DNA of 64,000 bases from Bacteroidota bacterium (GCA_023461035.1 JAEWOD010000002.1:62001-126000), one strand, 5' to 3'. Shown: positions 25,763-35,696, counted from the stretch's first letter. Program-made: numbers and translations. Notes: generated by a model not told the origin, from the letters alone.

Positions 25763-26661
25763 CGAAAATGAAAGTGCTATTGGCCTGTTTGCTATTTTCC
25801 ATCACAGTTTCCGCACAGGAATTTTTAGCTACCGTTACAGTTGATTATTCACAAGTTCAAGGTTCAAACACGCAGGTTTTTCAAACTTTGGAAAAATCAT
25901 TAAGTGATTTTATCAACACGACCAAATGGACTGACAACCGCTATAAGATTCATGAAAAAATTGAGTGCAACTTCCTGATTATCATTACGGGTAGAAATGG
26001 AAATACCTATAACGGAAGACTCCAGATCCAATCTCGAAGACCTGTCTTTAATTCTACTTATTATACTCCGGTTTTAAATTTTGTCGATGGAAAATTTGAT
26101 TTTGAATATACCGAATTTGAAGAATTGATTTTCAATCCGCGTAAGTTCAGCAATAAAAATCTGACAGACGTGATTGCGTTTTATGTGTATTATATTTTAG
26201 GTATGGATGCCGATACTTTCCAACTGGAAGGCGGAACTTCTTATTTTAAAACAAGCCAACAAATCGCCACCAATGCCATGGGGTCACAGTTTGGCGGTTG
26301 GAGCGAAATGGATGGAAATAAAGCCCGTGGAACGCTGATTAACAACGTTTTAAAACCTACCAATAAAACACTTCGAAATGTCTATTACCAATATCACAGA
26401 GTTGGTTTGGATCAGATGAGCGACAACGAAAGCAAAGCCAAAAACGCCATCGGAAACAGTTTGGAAACCTTGAGTTTTTATGAAAAAGGAAACTATGCGT
26501 TGTTCTATCCGCTGGATATTTTCTTTATGGCCAAAAAGGACGAAATCGCAAAAATATTTGGAGGAGGGATGATGTCGTCTGTCAATATCGTCGAAATCAA
26601 AGAAACCTTAAATGCACTTTCTCCTACCAATGGTTCTACATGGAATAATTTGAAGAAGTAA
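25759..26661 (+). CDS. DUF4835 family secreted protein
   Basis: A 300-aa protein with a signal peptide (cleavage after S-A-Q near residue 20) that matches the DUF4835 family, known almost only from Bacteroidetes. It has no characterised activity. Recognisable segments are Q-V-F-Q-T-L-E-K-S-L-S-D-F-I-N-T-T-K-W, N-P-R-K-F-S-N-K-N and F-Y-V-Y-Y-I-L-G-M-D-A-D-T-F. Neighbour genes on both sides overlap it (4 bp with coaBC, 1 bp with recN), so all are read from one transcript. It may serve in the envelope, but that is a guess. Confidence 0.85.
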   Translation: MTKMKVLLACLLFSITVSAQEFLATVTVDYSQVQGSNTQVFQTLEKSLSDFINTTKWTDNRYKIHEKIECNFLIIITGRNGNTYNGRLQIQSRRPVFNSTYYTPVLNFVDGKFDFEYTEFEELIFNPRKFSNKNLTDVIAFYVYYILGMDADTFQLEGGTSYFKTSQQIATNAMGSQFGGWSEMDGNKARGTLINNVLKPTNKTLRNVYYQYHRVGLDQMSDNESKAKNAIGNSLETLSFYEKGNYALFYPLDIFFMAKKDEIAKIFGGGMMSSVNIVEIKETLNALSPTNGSTWNNLKK

Positions 26662-28316
26662 TGCTCACCCGCCTTTCGGTATCCAATTTTGCCATCATCG
26701 ATGAATTGAATTTGCAGTTCCGAAAAGGCCTGACCATCATCACAGGTGAGACAGGAGCCGGAAAATCCATTTTGTTGGGTGCTTTAAAATTGATTTTGGG
26801 AGAACGGGCTGATTTAAAACAGTTAAACGATACTTCGCAAAAATGCGTCATTGAAGCTCAATTCAGCATTTCCGGTTTAGACCTTCAATCTTTTTTTGAA
26901 GCCCACGAATTGGATTATGATGCTGAAACCATATTAAGACGCGAATTGCTTCCAAGTGGAAAATCACGTGCTTTTATCAACGATACGCCGGTGACACTGA
27001 CGGTTTTACAGGAATTGGGTGAACAATTGATTGACATTCATTCGCAATTCAATTCCGAACATTTATTTCATCCGGACTTTCAACTTCAGATTCTGGATGC
27101 ATTTGCCGGACAATTGGATAAAATAAAAAATTTCCAAAGCGAATATCTTAAACGGAATCAGGCAAAAAGTCAGCTCAAAACCAAACGGGAAGAATTGGAT
27201 CAATTAAGTCGGGAAACGGATTACAAAAAGTTTTTATTGGATGAATTACATACTGCCAATTTGGTGACGGATGAATTTGAAGAATTGGAAAAAGCACAAA
27301 AAGAATTGCAAAATCTGGATGAAATTCAGCAAATTTTATCGGAAACGGAAAATAAACTGGATTCGCCCGAAATCGGGATTCTTTCCCATCTTCATGAAGT
27401 GGCTCATCAACTTCAGAAAATTTCAGGTTTTGGGGAAGAATTTGAGGGTTTTCACAAAAGAATAGAATCTGTCAGAATTGAACTCGATGATTTGCGTTCT
27501 GAAATCCTATCCAAAATCCAGCGTTTGGATTCGGATCCGGAGCATTTATTGGAAATCAATGAACGTCTGGATTTAATTCAAAATTTATTTCATAAACACC
27601 GCGTTAATTCGATAGAAGAACTGCTGAAAGTTCAATCTGAACTGGAAAATGACAACCAAAACTTCCAAAAATTAGAATTGGAAATTTCGGCATTGGAAAG
27701 AGAAATCCAAACCATCGAATTGCAATTGGAAAACCAATCCAAAGCGATTACAAAAGGCCGGAATACAGCCATCCCAAAAGTCGAAAAAGAAATGCTGGAG
27801 TCTTTAGAGAAATTAGGAATGGAAAATTCGACCATGAAATTGGAATTGAGCGATAAAAAGGAATTCAACTGGAACGGAAAAGATGAAATCTCTTTTCTAT
27901 TTACTGCCAATAAAGGCTCCGAATTGAAACCGGTAAGTAAATCGGTCTCCGGCGGAGAAAGGTCACGACTCATGTTATCGGTCAAAAAAACGCTGGCCGG
28001 AAAATTGGAATTACCTACGTTGATTTTGGATGAGATCGATACAGGGGTTTCGGGAAAAGTGGCCAATGAAGTGGGAAATCTGATGAAAGAAATGGCTGAA
28101 AATCTTCAATTGATCAGCATTACACATCTTCCTCAAGTTGCCGCAAAAGCCAATCAACACTATAAAGTTTCAAAAAGTATCAAAAACGGAAAAACTTTGA
28201 CCGAAGTCCGGGAACTTTCAGATGCGGAACAAATCACTGAAATCGCAGAACTCATCAGTGGATCAAACATTACAGAAAAAGCAATTGAGCAAGCAAAAGA
28301 GTTGATAAACTATTAA
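26661..28316 (+). CDS. recN: DNA repair protein RecN
   Basis: RecN is an SMC-like ATPase that holds broken DNA together during double-strand break repair. Its 551 aa fit the family. The Walker A motif is G-E-T-G-A-G-K-S (29-36), long coiled-coil arms run from about 150 to 380, and the C-terminal part has the signature S-V-S-G-G-E-R-S-R-L-M-L-S followed by Walker B L-P-T-L-I-L-D-E-I-D. Its ATG shares a base with the stop of the DUF4835 gene. It ends the bamD operon. Confidence 0.96.
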   Translation: MLTRLSVSNFAIIDELNLQFRKGLTIITGETGAGKSILLGALKLILGERADLKQLNDTSQKCVIEAQFSISGLDLQSFFEAHELDYDAETILRRELLPSGKSRAFINDTPVTLTVLQELGEQLIDIHSQFNSEHLFHPDFQLQILDAFAGQLDKIKNFQSEYLKRNQAKSQLKTKREELDQLSRETDYKKFLLDELHTANLVTDEFEELEKAQKELQNLDEIQQILSETENKLDSPEIGILSHLHEVAHQLQKISGFGEEFEGFHKRIESVRIELDDLRSEILSKIQRLDSDPEHLLEINERLDLIQNLFHKHRVNSIEELLKVQSELENDNQNFQKLELEISALEREIQTIELQLENQSKAITKGRNTAIPKVEKEMLESLEKLGMENSTMKLELSDKKEFNWNGKDEISFLFTANKGSELKPVSKSVSGGERSRLMLSVKKTLAGKLELPTLILDEIDTGVSGKVANEVGNLMKEMAENLQLISITHLPQVAAKANQHYKVSKSIKNGKTLTEVRELSDAEQITEIAELISGSNITEKAIEQAKELINY

Positions 28317-28338
28317 TTTTCACTGTATTACATAAAAT

Positions 28339-28370
28339 AAAAAAACCTCATAGTAGAGATAACCATGAGG
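28339..28370 (-). terminator. Terminator for the Rrf2 transcript (minus strand)
   Basis: CCTCAT (28346-28351) pairs with ATGAGG (28365-28370), and on the minus strand the hairpin is followed by a run of Ts (28339-28345). It lies about 130 bp after the Rrf2 stop. On the plus strand it lacks a T-run, so it is weaker for recN. Confidence 0.65.
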
Positions 28371-28408
28371 CATAAATAACTAACACACAAATAATCTTAA
28401 AAATAAGA

Positions 28409-28472
28409 CTTGTACAATACGTTATAAAAATCTTGTACAAGACAAATATACTAAAGTCTATTAAATTAGTAT
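28409..28472. promoter_or_regulatory. Palindromic motifs downstream of the Rrf2 gene
   Basis: Two CTTGTACAA motifs start 23 bp apart (28409 and 28432); the second extends to the palindrome CTTGTACAAG. Next to it is an ATACTAA...TTAGTAT inverted repeat (28448-28472). They could be regulator sites or part of the Rrf2 3' region. Function unknown. Confidence 0.3.
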
Positions 28473-28497
28473 AGTAAAATGCTAATTTTTTTTAATT

Positions 28498-28905
28498 CTA
28501 AACTAAATCTTTTAAAGTCTGGCGTTCCAACACCTTAAGCGTTTTATCTCTAACCTGCACCATTACACGGTTTAGCGAACAAGTAACTTCATCATGACAG
28601 TCGTCACATTTTTTATAATAGTTTAAACTAACACAAGGTAAAAGCGCAATCGGACCGTCCAAAACTCGGATAATGGAAGCAATGGTGATGGTTTCAGCCG
28701 GTTTCTCCAAAAAATAACCTCCACCCTTTCCTTTTTTTGATTCAAGCAATCCGTTTTTCTTCAAATCCAGTAATATTCCCTCCAAAAATTTTAAAGGAAT
28801 ATTTTCATTTTCTGCTATTTCAGAAATCAAAATCGGCTGACCTGAAGTTTTTTTTGCCAAATAGGTCATCGCCTTCAATCCATACTTTGTTTTTTTTGTT
28901 AACAT
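28498..28905 (-). CDS. Rrf2-family transcription regulator
   Basis: A 135-aa Rrf2-type winged-helix repressor. Residues 1-70 form the DNA-binding part (Y-G-L-K-A-M-T-Y-L-A near the start, I-P-L-K-F-L-E-G-I-L-L-D-L, then S-K-K-G-K-G-G-G-Y). The C-terminal part has four cysteines, C91, C100, C103 and C109, which could hold an Fe-S cluster or sense thiols. In the family, IscR, NsrR and CymR sense iron-sulphur, nitric oxide or cysteine. In Bacteroidetes such genes are often linked to sulphur assimilation, but here the neighbours are recN and secreted proteins, so the signal is not evident. It is divergent from the T9SS cargo gene at 28998. Confidence 0.9.
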   Translation of the reverse strand: MLTKKTKYGLKAMTYLAKKTSGQPILISEIAENENIPLKFLEGILLDLKKNGLLESKKGKGGGYFLEKPAETITIASIIRVLDGPIALLPCVSLNYYKKCDDCHDEVTCSLNRVMVQVRDKTLKVLERQTLKDLV

Positions 28906-28997
28906 GGGAATAGATTCTTTACAAAATACCTTTTACTGTTCAGAAAACAAATTTCGTCAATTTATTCTAACTTGCAACGAATTTTAAAATAGCACAC

Positions 28998-30464
28998 ATG
29001 AAGTTTCAATTATTTTTTTTGGCCTTTGCCTCGATTCCAACCTTTCTTTTTTCTCAATATTCAACACCCAACACCGGAGTTCACTGGACACTGGATGATA
29101 TTGCCGCAAATTCGCCCTCTACCGTGACGATCTCGGGAAATGAATATACCTTACATGAAAATTTATTGGTAGAAGTAAATGATTCGCTTTCGCTCAATGA
29201 AAATCTGATTCTTAAAATAGCTGCCGATGTAGAATTGGAAGTAAAAGGATATTTTTCCAGTGATGCTGACGAAATTACCATCACGGCAGTTGATCCTGCA
29301 AATCCTTACGAAGGTTTTTGGATGTATGATACTTCCGAAATTTATTTTAACAACACGCTGATAGAATACGGTGGCGGCATCCGTGTTATCACCCCCGATT
29401 TTCTGATGGAGAATTCAGAAGTTTCCAACAACAATAAATCGGACGGTTCAGCTACCGGAGGAGCTATTTCCTTTTCAAACGGAAGCCCCATAGTACGAAA
29501 TTCAACTTTTAAAAATAATGTACATCCTGCTTTAAGTTCGGGTGCGACTAACTCTGTGGCGATTCAGATTGAAAATTCTTATTTTGAAGGAAATAATACG
29601 ACCAATAATAACCGTCCGCAAATCAATATGGGGCCAAGTGGAGAATCGGATTCAACCCGGATTATCAACAATACGATCATCGGAAACCGTGATTTTACTA
29701 TGGTGGGTGGTGTTTCGGTATCCAGTCTGGCCGGTGTTCCCAATCGGTTTGTAATAAAAAACAATACCATCCAAGATAATCGTTATGGATTTACCTCTCT
29801 GGGACCTTCATCCGGTGTGATTGAAAATAACATCATCGAGGACAACGATACAGAAACCAATCCCATGAATGGAGGAAGTGGTATTTCGCTTTATAACACA
29901 GAATTGGTCTATATTACCGGAAATGAAATACGCCGAAATCTTTGGGGAATTACGGTAATCGAAACTGCTTTGGCCAATTTGGGAAGTGATGATGCAGAGG
30001 ACTTCAATCCCGGAGGAAATATTTTCAGTGAAAACGGAAATGGCGGGCAAGTTTATGCTTTGTATAATAATACGCCCAACACTATAAAAGCACTTCACAA
30101 CTGCTGGATTGAAGGACAGGAATCTACTGCCGAAGATGTAGAAGGTGTCATTTCTCATGTGGTGGATGATGAAACTTTGGGAGAAGTTTTGTTTGATCCG
30201 TTTGAATGCGGAATCGTGATGGGCACTTCAGATTTAAATCAGAAATTGTTTAGCATTTATCCCAATCCGGCAAAAAATTCATTCCAAATCGGATCTGTTG
30301 AAAACGGAACGGTTAAAATTTATGATTTGAATGGAAAATTAATTCAAACCGAACAAAAAAATTCGACAAAAAAACAAATCCAAATCCGCTTAGCCAAAGG
30401 TATTTATTTGGTTGAATTTGAATCCGACAAAACAAAATCCACACAGAAATTAATTGTTCAATAA
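28998..30464 (+). CDS. T9SS-secreted beta-helix (NosD/DUF1565-type) protein
   Basis: A 488-aa protein with a signal peptide (1-20, ending F-S-Q). Residues about 40-390 form a right-handed parallel beta-helix, judged from many short N-N-x-I and G-N-x-I-x-x-N turns (for example I-E-N-N-I-I-E-D-N-D and I-T-G-N-E-I-R-R-N). Such repeats are common in polysaccharide-binding or lyase-like proteins, but no active site is visible. The last about 75 residues are a T9SS type A tail (F-S-I-Y-P-N-P-A-K then I-Y-D-L-N-G-K-L-I). It is likely anchored or released at the surface by the T9SS. The downstream terminator is shared with the convergent S8 protease gene. Confidence 0.85.
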   Translation: MKFQLFFLAFASIPTFLFSQYSTPNTGVHWTLDDIAANSPSTVTISGNEYTLHENLLVEVNDSLSLNENLILKIAADVELEVKGYFSSDADEITITAVDPANPYEGFWMYDTSEIYFNNTLIEYGGGIRVITPDFLMENSEVSNNNKSDGSATGGAISFSNGSPIVRNSTFKNNVHPALSSGATNSVAIQIENSYFEGNNTTNNNRPQINMGPSGESDSTRIINNTIIGNRDFTMVGGVSVSSLAGVPNRFVIKNNTIQDNRYGFTSLGPSSGVIENNIIEDNDTETNPMNGGSGISLYNTELVYITGNEIRRNLWGITVIETALANLGSDDAEDFNPGGNIFSENGNGGQVYALYNNTPNTIKALHNCWIEGQESTAEDVEGVISHVVDDETLGEVLFDPFECGIVMGTSDLNQKLFSIYPNPAKNSFQIGSVENGTVKIYDLNGKLIQTEQKNSTKKQIQIRLAKGIYLVEFESDKTKSTQKLIVQ

Positions 30465-30481
30465 GCAAAAATACATCAACA

Positions 30482-30515
30482 AAAAGCCGTTCCTAATGAA
30501 TCAGGAACGGCTTTT
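30482..30515. terminator. Bidirectional terminator between two T9SS cargo genes
   Basis: A perfect 13-bp stem (AAAAGCCGTTCCT at 30482-30494 and its complement at 30503-30515) with an 8-nt loop. It separates the convergent 28998 and 30535 genes. Confidence 0.92.
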
Positions 30516-30534
30516 GTATTTAAGAATGAGAAAA

Positions 30535-33500
30535 TTATTTTTTTACAAATCTCTCTGATTTGGATTTTTCACCAATCATCAATTTCAAAATATAAATACC
30601 GGAGTCCAAACGGGAAACATCCAGTTTCTCCGTATAATTACCTTGCATCACTAATCTACCCGACATATCTATGATCTGATAAGTTTGAGCTTCAAATCCA
30701 TTTAAAGCTATGTTTAAGAAATCTTTTACAGGATTTGGATAGACTTTCAAATGATTTTGAGTGTCATCTGTTTCCGTAGAAGCATAGGTGCTGTAATTAT
30801 TATTGGATTGCGTCGTACAGAAATTCGTGGACTGGGAAGAACGGAAGGTACCTCCACTCACCAATACAGTGGAACCTTGTTTCAGAGTATAAGATCCGTT
30901 TCCATACGAACAACACATACCATCTCCATAAGCATCATAGAATGTCAATTTGTAACAATCCGGACTCAAGGTCAATGGAATATTCAAAGTAGAACCATCT
31001 GGTTGTGAACCATAAGTTCCGCCGGAAGCGACGATGGTTGATCCTTTAAAAATTCTCCAGGATGTTTCTTCCGGATAATTATCAAATGTAATACTCAACA
31101 CCAGCTGCGGATTATCTCCAAGTGTCGTAACGTTTACCGCATTACTGGAAGGCGAAACATTTCCGGCAGCATCTTTTGCTTTCACTGTAAAAGTATAAGC
31201 AGTGTTGGCTGTCAATCCAGTTATATTTGCTGTCGTTCCGGTAACAGTTCCTATGTTTGTTGAGCCTGAGAAAACATCATATCCCGTAACTCCCACATTG
31301 TCAGTAGAAGCCGTCCAGTTCAGCGTAAGCGAAGTCTGAGCGACATTTGCAGCGGTTAAATTGGTTGGAGCTGTCGGAGCTTGTGTATCAGGAGCTGTTC
31401 CACCGATGATTACGGTATAATCTTCCACTTCACCGTAGGTAAAGGTTTCACAAGAAGTCGGAACGGCATTGTATTTCATGGAAACACGCATACGGGTAGC
31501 GCCTTCCGTTGCACCTGCCGGAACGGTGAAAGTTCCGCTTACTGATGATGCATTGGTTGGTGTTCTGGACCAAACTAATTCTCCGGAATCTGTGAAGTCA
31601 CCATCCTTGTTATAATCAATCCAAACGGCATAACCCTCATTATAGGTTGTTCCTGTCCATTGAGGTGTAACAGTAATGGTATAGGATTGCGATTTGGAAA
31701 GGTTTGTAGAAATATTGGTAAAATCAGAATAGAATTGAGCACCGGATGGATTATTTATGGTATTCAATTGAACTCTTTGGATGTATTCGTCATTTACATT
31801 TGTACTTGTAGAAGTACAATAATTGATTTGGGTTTCGGTTGTTGTAAAATTAACAGAAGCCGAATAATCAGAAGTTGCTCCGCCATCACATTTACTACGA
31901 ACTTGCGCTTCGTATTGTGAATTGGAAGTTAATCCGCTTAAAGATTTTGAAGTGGAATTCTCCGAACTTGTAACCCAGGTTGAAGCTCCTACTAATCTGT
32001 ATCTGAAATCATAAGAAGCTCCTGTAACAGCATCCCAAGATAAAGAGGCGGTCGTACTTCCTACACCATCTACAGATAATCCTGTCGGGGTAGTAGCATT
32101 ACACTCAACCGGTGTTGTGGAAACTCCGGTCACGATCAAAGAATAATTCTGACTTCCTCCGGTCAACGAACCTTTATGCGAAACGGTAATCGTATAAGTT
32201 CCGGAAGCACCTGAAACATCCACTCTTTCAAAAGGATCCAAATTATTATCCACTTTGGCGTTCGTTGTAATTCCTGTCAATTTCCAAGGAAGATATGTCG
32301 TACTTCCTTTGGTTACTCTCAAATCCAAATCGTTGACCAACCGAGGTGTTGTCGAATTGGTTTGTGTGGTTGCAGTCCCGGGACGATCCGTCCAGGAGAT
32401 AGATGCTCTTAATTCATTGACTCCGTCTGCATCTACGGTAAATTGATAGGTTTGTCCACCGGTTAAAGTTAACTCTTGAATGATAGAACCATTGTCTTTT
32501 GCCGAAATGGTTTCTGCAGCTTTTTTAGCATTGAGCAGCCCCCATCCAAAAATGGCGTCAGGTCCGGTTGAGCCTGCATCATCTGCCGTATGCAGCACCA
32601 ATCCTTTTAAGGTAGCTGCACGCATAAATGTAGAATTCAAATTGTTATAATGCTGTTGTAACAACAAAATAGACCCAGCAACATTTGGAGATGCCATGGA
32701 AGTACCTGTAATCGTACCATAAGCCGTATTACTGGATTCATAAGTCGAATAAACAGAAGTTCCGTTTCCGGTGATATCCGGCTTGATGCGGTAATCATCT
32801 GTCGGACCTTCACTACTGGAACTATTGATAGATACACTGATTAAATTTCCATTGTTATCCACATTGGCATCGTTTGCATTAGCTACAACTAAATTGTTTT
32901 TTGAAGTTGCATGCCCAGTCAACTTATCATAAGCTGAATTTCCTCCAAGCGGAGCACCATTATAATTTGTGTTTCCATCATTTCCGGCTGCTACGACCAT
33001 TAAATAATAGGGAGCATTGAATAATAAATTGTCCCAATCCCGTGATTCTGTAATATAAGCTCCGAAATAATAATCCGGTACTAAACTCGAATCATATCCA
33101 TAGGAATGGTTGGAAATCAACATCCCATTGGAAGCAGCATTGGTTGCCTCGGTCAAATCATTGTTCCATTCATAACCGATGGCTCTTGCATAGGGTGCCA
33201 TCCCTTTTGCATTGGCACTTACACCTGAAGCGATGATAGTTCCCGTAACATGCGCCGAATGATAATGCAATCCCGTAGTCCCATCTCCTATGGAAAATCG
33301 GTCTGTACCACCGGCTCCGTCATATTCCTGGTGGGTGGTTCTCGCCAAACCACCATCCCAAATATGCGCCGTCATGTTTTGCCCCATCAAATTCAATCCC
33401 AAAGAACCTCCCGAATTTAAATGATTGGTTCGGGTGGAACGGGCCGCATTTACATTAAAAGTTGTGTAATAAATCAGAGAACCATCCGGTAAAATTTTCT

Positions 33501-33741
33501 GTAATTCCCGATAAGTTCCATTTTCCTCAATAATCAAAGGAATGTTTAACGAAACGGCTAACTTCTTTACGCGTTCTTTTTCTGAACTGATTCTTTGAAA
33601 ATACTCATTTTCCAATTTAAGTAATTCTCCTAAATCATAACGGTCTACGATTTTTTGTTTCTCAGCCAGTGTTTGGGCTGAACCAAACTGCCAAGCAACC
33701 AGCAAAATGATTATGCTGATTTTTAGTAAAAATTTGTCCAT
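30535..33741 (-). CDS. Subtilisin-like (S8) protease, T9SS secreted
   Basis: A 1068-aa secreted protease. A signal peptide (about 1-23) is followed by a short pro-region, then an S8 domain with D129, H164, the oxyanion N254 (A-A-G-N-D-G) and S348 in G-T-S-M-A-S-P, so the triad is intact. A pre-protease beta domain near 420-540 looks like a proprotein-convertase P-like domain. After it come fibronectin type III-like modules (about 550-640 and 790-880) flanking a GEVED-type domain (about 645-785). The last about 80 residues are a T9SS type A tail (V-Y-P-N-P-V-K-D then Y-I-L-K-L). It is probably a surface or extracellular protein degrader; the substrate is unknown. Confidence 0.9.
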   Translation of the reverse strand: MDKFLLKISIIILLVAWQFGSAQTLAEKQKIVDRYDLGELLKLENEYFQRISSEKERVKKLAVSLNIPLIIEENGTYRELQKILPDGSLIYYTTFNVNAARSTRTNHLNSGGSLGLNLMGQNMTAHIWDGGLARTTHQEYDGAGGTDRFSIGDGTTGLHYHSAHVTGTIIASGVSANAKGMAPYARAIGYEWNNDLTEATNAASNGMLISNHSYGYDSSLVPDYYFGAYITESRDWDNLLFNAPYYLMVVAAGNDGNTNYNGAPLGGNSAYDKLTGHATSKNNLVVANANDANVDNNGNLISVSINSSSSEGPTDDYRIKPDITGNGTSVYSTYESSNTAYGTITGTSMASPNVAGSILLLQQHYNNLNSTFMRAATLKGLVLHTADDAGSTGPDAIFGWGLLNAKKAAETISAKDNGSIIQELTLTGGQTYQFTVDADGVNELRASISWTDRPGTATTQTNSTTPRLVNDLDLRVTKGSTTYLPWKLTGITTNAKVDNNLDPFERVDVSGASGTYTITVSHKGSLTGGSQNYSLIVTGVSTTPVECNATTPTGLSVDGVGSTTASLSWDAVTGASYDFRYRLVGASTWVTSSENSTSKSLSGLTSNSQYEAQVRSKCDGGATSDYSASVNFTTTETQINYCTSTSTNVNDEYIQRVQLNTINNPSGAQFYSDFTNISTNLSKSQSYTITVTPQWTGTTYNEGYAVWIDYNKDGDFTDSGELVWSRTPTNASSVSGTFTVPAGATEGATRMRVSMKYNAVPTSCETFTYGEVEDYTVIIGGTAPDTQAPTAPTNLTAANVAQTSLTLNWTASTDNVGVTGYDVFSGSTNIGTVTGTTANITGLTANTAYTFTVKAKDAAGNVSPSSNAVNVTTLGDNPQLVLSITFDNYPEETSWRIFKGSTIVASGGTYGSQPDGSTLNIPLTLSPDCYKLTFYDAYGDGMCCSYGNGSYTLKQGSTVLVSGGTFRSSQSTNFCTTQSNNNYSTYASTETDDTQNHLKVYPNPVKDFLNIALNGFEAQTYQIIDMSGRLVMQGNYTEKLDVSRLDSGIYILKLMIGEKSKSERFVKK

Positions 33742-33916
33742 AAATAAATAGTTAATGTTAATTGTTGGTTCAATTTAACACTTTATTTTATTTGGAATTA
33801 TTTTAAACTACTGATAATTATGAACTAAACTAAAAAATACCAAGATTTTGGTAGTCAAATTTTCTACTAATTTTTGAGGATTTCTATTCAAAAAAAACAA
33901 GTAAACCTTAGCAAAT

Positions 33917-34930
33917 TTACCATCTGAGGAGTACAGATCCCCAAGTAAATCCACTTCCAAATGCGGTCAAACAAATCAAATCGCCTTTTTGGATTCTTCC
34001 TTCCTGAAATGCTTCGCTCAGTGCAATCGGGATGGAAGCGGCTGTTGTATTTCCATATTTTTGGATATTATTGAAAACCTGTTCATCTTTTAGTCCCAAT
34101 TGTCTTTGGACAAATTGACTGATGCGCAAATTGGCTTGATGCGGTATAAATAATTTCAAATCTGAGATAGATTCGCCTGACTTTTCAAATGCTTCTTTTA
34201 CCGATTCCGGAAATCTTGTTACCGCATGTTTAAATACAAAGTTCCCGTTCATATAAGGATAAATTTGTTCGGGAGTCAAGGTGTTTCCTTCTTCCAACAT
34301 CACATCAGACCAACCTAATTTAGTTCCCGGAAACTGTACTGCAAGTTCTTCTGCATGTTCACCTTCGCTGTGCATATTGAAAGAAACAATTCCTCTGTTT
34401 TCCTCATCTGTAGCCGAAACCACAACCGCTCCTGCCCCATCTCCAAATATGACGGAAACCCCACGGCCTCTGGTCGTCATATCCAAACCAAAAGAATGAT
34501 TCTCTGCTCCTACGACCAATATATTTTTATAAATACCCGCTTTTATATAAGCATCTGCCGTAGCCAAAGCATAGATAAATCCGGAACATTGGTTCCGTAC
34601 ATCCAGCGCTCCAACCGTATCACAACCTAAATTCTTTTGTAAAATAACTCCGCAGCCGGGGAAAAAATAATCAGGACTTAAGGTTGCAAATAAGATAAAA
34701 TCAATATCCTTTGCAGTCAAACCTGCATTTTTGATGGCAATTTCTGCGGCTTTTGTACCCAAATCCGAAGTAGTTACACCTGAATGTTTTCCCAAATGCC
34801 GACGTTCTTTGATTCCGGTTCTTTCCTGAATCCATTCGTCATTTGTATCCATGACTTTTGATAAATCATCGTTTGTTACGATATTTTCCGGCACATAATG
34901 ACCGATTCCTTTGATGATGGATTTTTTCAT
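33917..34930 (-). CDS. fabH: Beta-ketoacyl-ACP synthase III
   Basis: FabH starts fatty acid synthesis by condensing an acyl-CoA with malonyl-ACP. The 337-aa length fits, and the Cys-His-Asn triad is C115 (R-N-Q-C-S-G), H264 (I-P-H-Q-A-N) and N294 (K-Y-G-N-T-T). It could instead act on branched starters, as expected for Flavobacteriia that make iso-branched lipids; the sequence alone does not decide. It lies downstream of efp on the minus strand but behind a terminator, with its own -7 box, so it is probably a separate unit from the lpx operon. Confidence 0.95.
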   Translation of the reverse strand: MKKSIIKGIGHYVPENIVTNDDLSKVMDTNDEWIQERTGIKERRHLGKHSGVTTSDLGTKAAEIAIKNAGLTAKDIDFILFATLSPDYFFPGCGVILQKNLGCDTVGALDVRNQCSGFIYALATADAYIKAGIYKNILVVGAENHSFGLDMTTRGRGVSVIFGDGAGAVVVSATDEENRGIVSFNMHSEGEHAEELAVQFPGTKLGWSDVMLEEGNTLTPEQIYPYMNGNFVFKHAVTRFPESVKEAFEKSGESISDLKLFIPHQANLRISQFVQRQLGLKDEQVFNNIQKYGNTTAASIPIALSEAFQEGRIQKGDLICLTAFGSGFTWGSVLLRW

Positions 34931-34975
34931 TGGGTAGAATTTAAGTTTTTATTCTTTTGACTGTTTGCGATTTGA

Positions 34976-34983
34976 CAAATTTA
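34976..34983 (-). promoter_or_regulatory. -7 promoter element before fabH
   Basis: Reads TAAATTTG on the minus strand, a full TAnnTTTG match 45 nt before the fabH ATG. No -33 TTG at the usual spacing. Confidence 0.45.
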
Positions 34984-35048
34984 AAGGAATTTATGAATTG
35001 AATTTGACGGGTTCTATACTATTTTTCCAATTTGAGAATGGATGGAAT

Positions 35049-35087
35049 AAAAAAACCTGACAAGATTAGAATTCACCTGTCAGGTTT
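35049..35087 (-). terminator. Terminator after efp (end of the lpx operon)
   Basis: AAACCTGACA (35053-35062) pairs with TGTCAGGTTT (35078-35087) over a 15-nt loop, and on the minus strand it is followed by a T-run. It ends the lpxD-lpxC/fabZ-lpxA-efp transcript before fabH. Confidence 0.85.
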
Positions 35088-35106
35088 ATATGATTTCCTT
35101 AAATTT

Positions 35107-35673
35107 TTATTCTTTGATTCTTTCCATATAAGAACCGTCTTCTGTATTGATTTTCACTTTGTCTCCCTCATTGATAAAAAGAGGAACTCTGATTTCTGCG
35201 CCGGTTTCGGTTGTAGCCGGTTTGGAAGCATTGGTAGCCGTATCACCTTTGAGTCCCGGTTCGGTATAGGTAATCTCCATGATGACAAACTGTTGAAGTT
35301 CTGCTGATAATGGCATTTCGTCTTCTGCTCTGAACAGAATCGTCACTTCATCACCTGATTTTAGGAATTGGTCATTATCAATCATTCCCTTATTGATGTA
35401 AACTTGCGAAAAATCATCGTTGTTCATAAAATGAAAACCGTTATCGTCGTCATATAAATATTGATATTTCCGTGTTTCCACACGTACTTCATCAATTCTG
35501 TGTCCGGCTGAAAAAGTATTGTCCAATACTTTCCCGTTCGTTACACTTTTCAATTTTGTACGTACAAAGGCCGGTCCTTTTCCGGGTTTTACATGTTGGA
35601 ATTCTACAATTTTCCAAGTATCATCGTTCCAGTTGATACAAAGTCCTTTTCGTATATCTGCTGTAGTTGCCAT
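35107..35673 (-). CDS. efp: Elongation factor P
   Basis: EF-P relieves ribosome stalling at consecutive prolines. The 188-aa length fits. The N-terminal KOW-like domain and two OB domains match the family: I-R-K-G-L-C-I, then the tip loop K-P-G-K-G-P-A-F-V-R-T, whose Lys between G and G is the position of the functional modification in many species. The C-terminus carries I-N-T-E-D-G-S-Y-M-E-R. It sits at the 3' end of the lpx operon, with a 23-bp gap to lpxA. Confidence 0.96.
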   Translation of the reverse strand: MATTADIRKGLCINWNDDTWKIVEFQHVKPGKGPAFVRTKLKSVTNGKVLDNTFSAGHRIDEVRVETRKYQYLYDDDNGFHFMNNDDFSQVYINKGMIDNDQFLKSGDEVTILFRAEDEMPLSAELQQFVIMEITYTEPGLKGDTATNASKPATTETGAEIRVPLFINEGDKVKINTEDGSYMERIKE

Positions 35674-35696
35674 TTATTAATTTTATATTCTGATTA

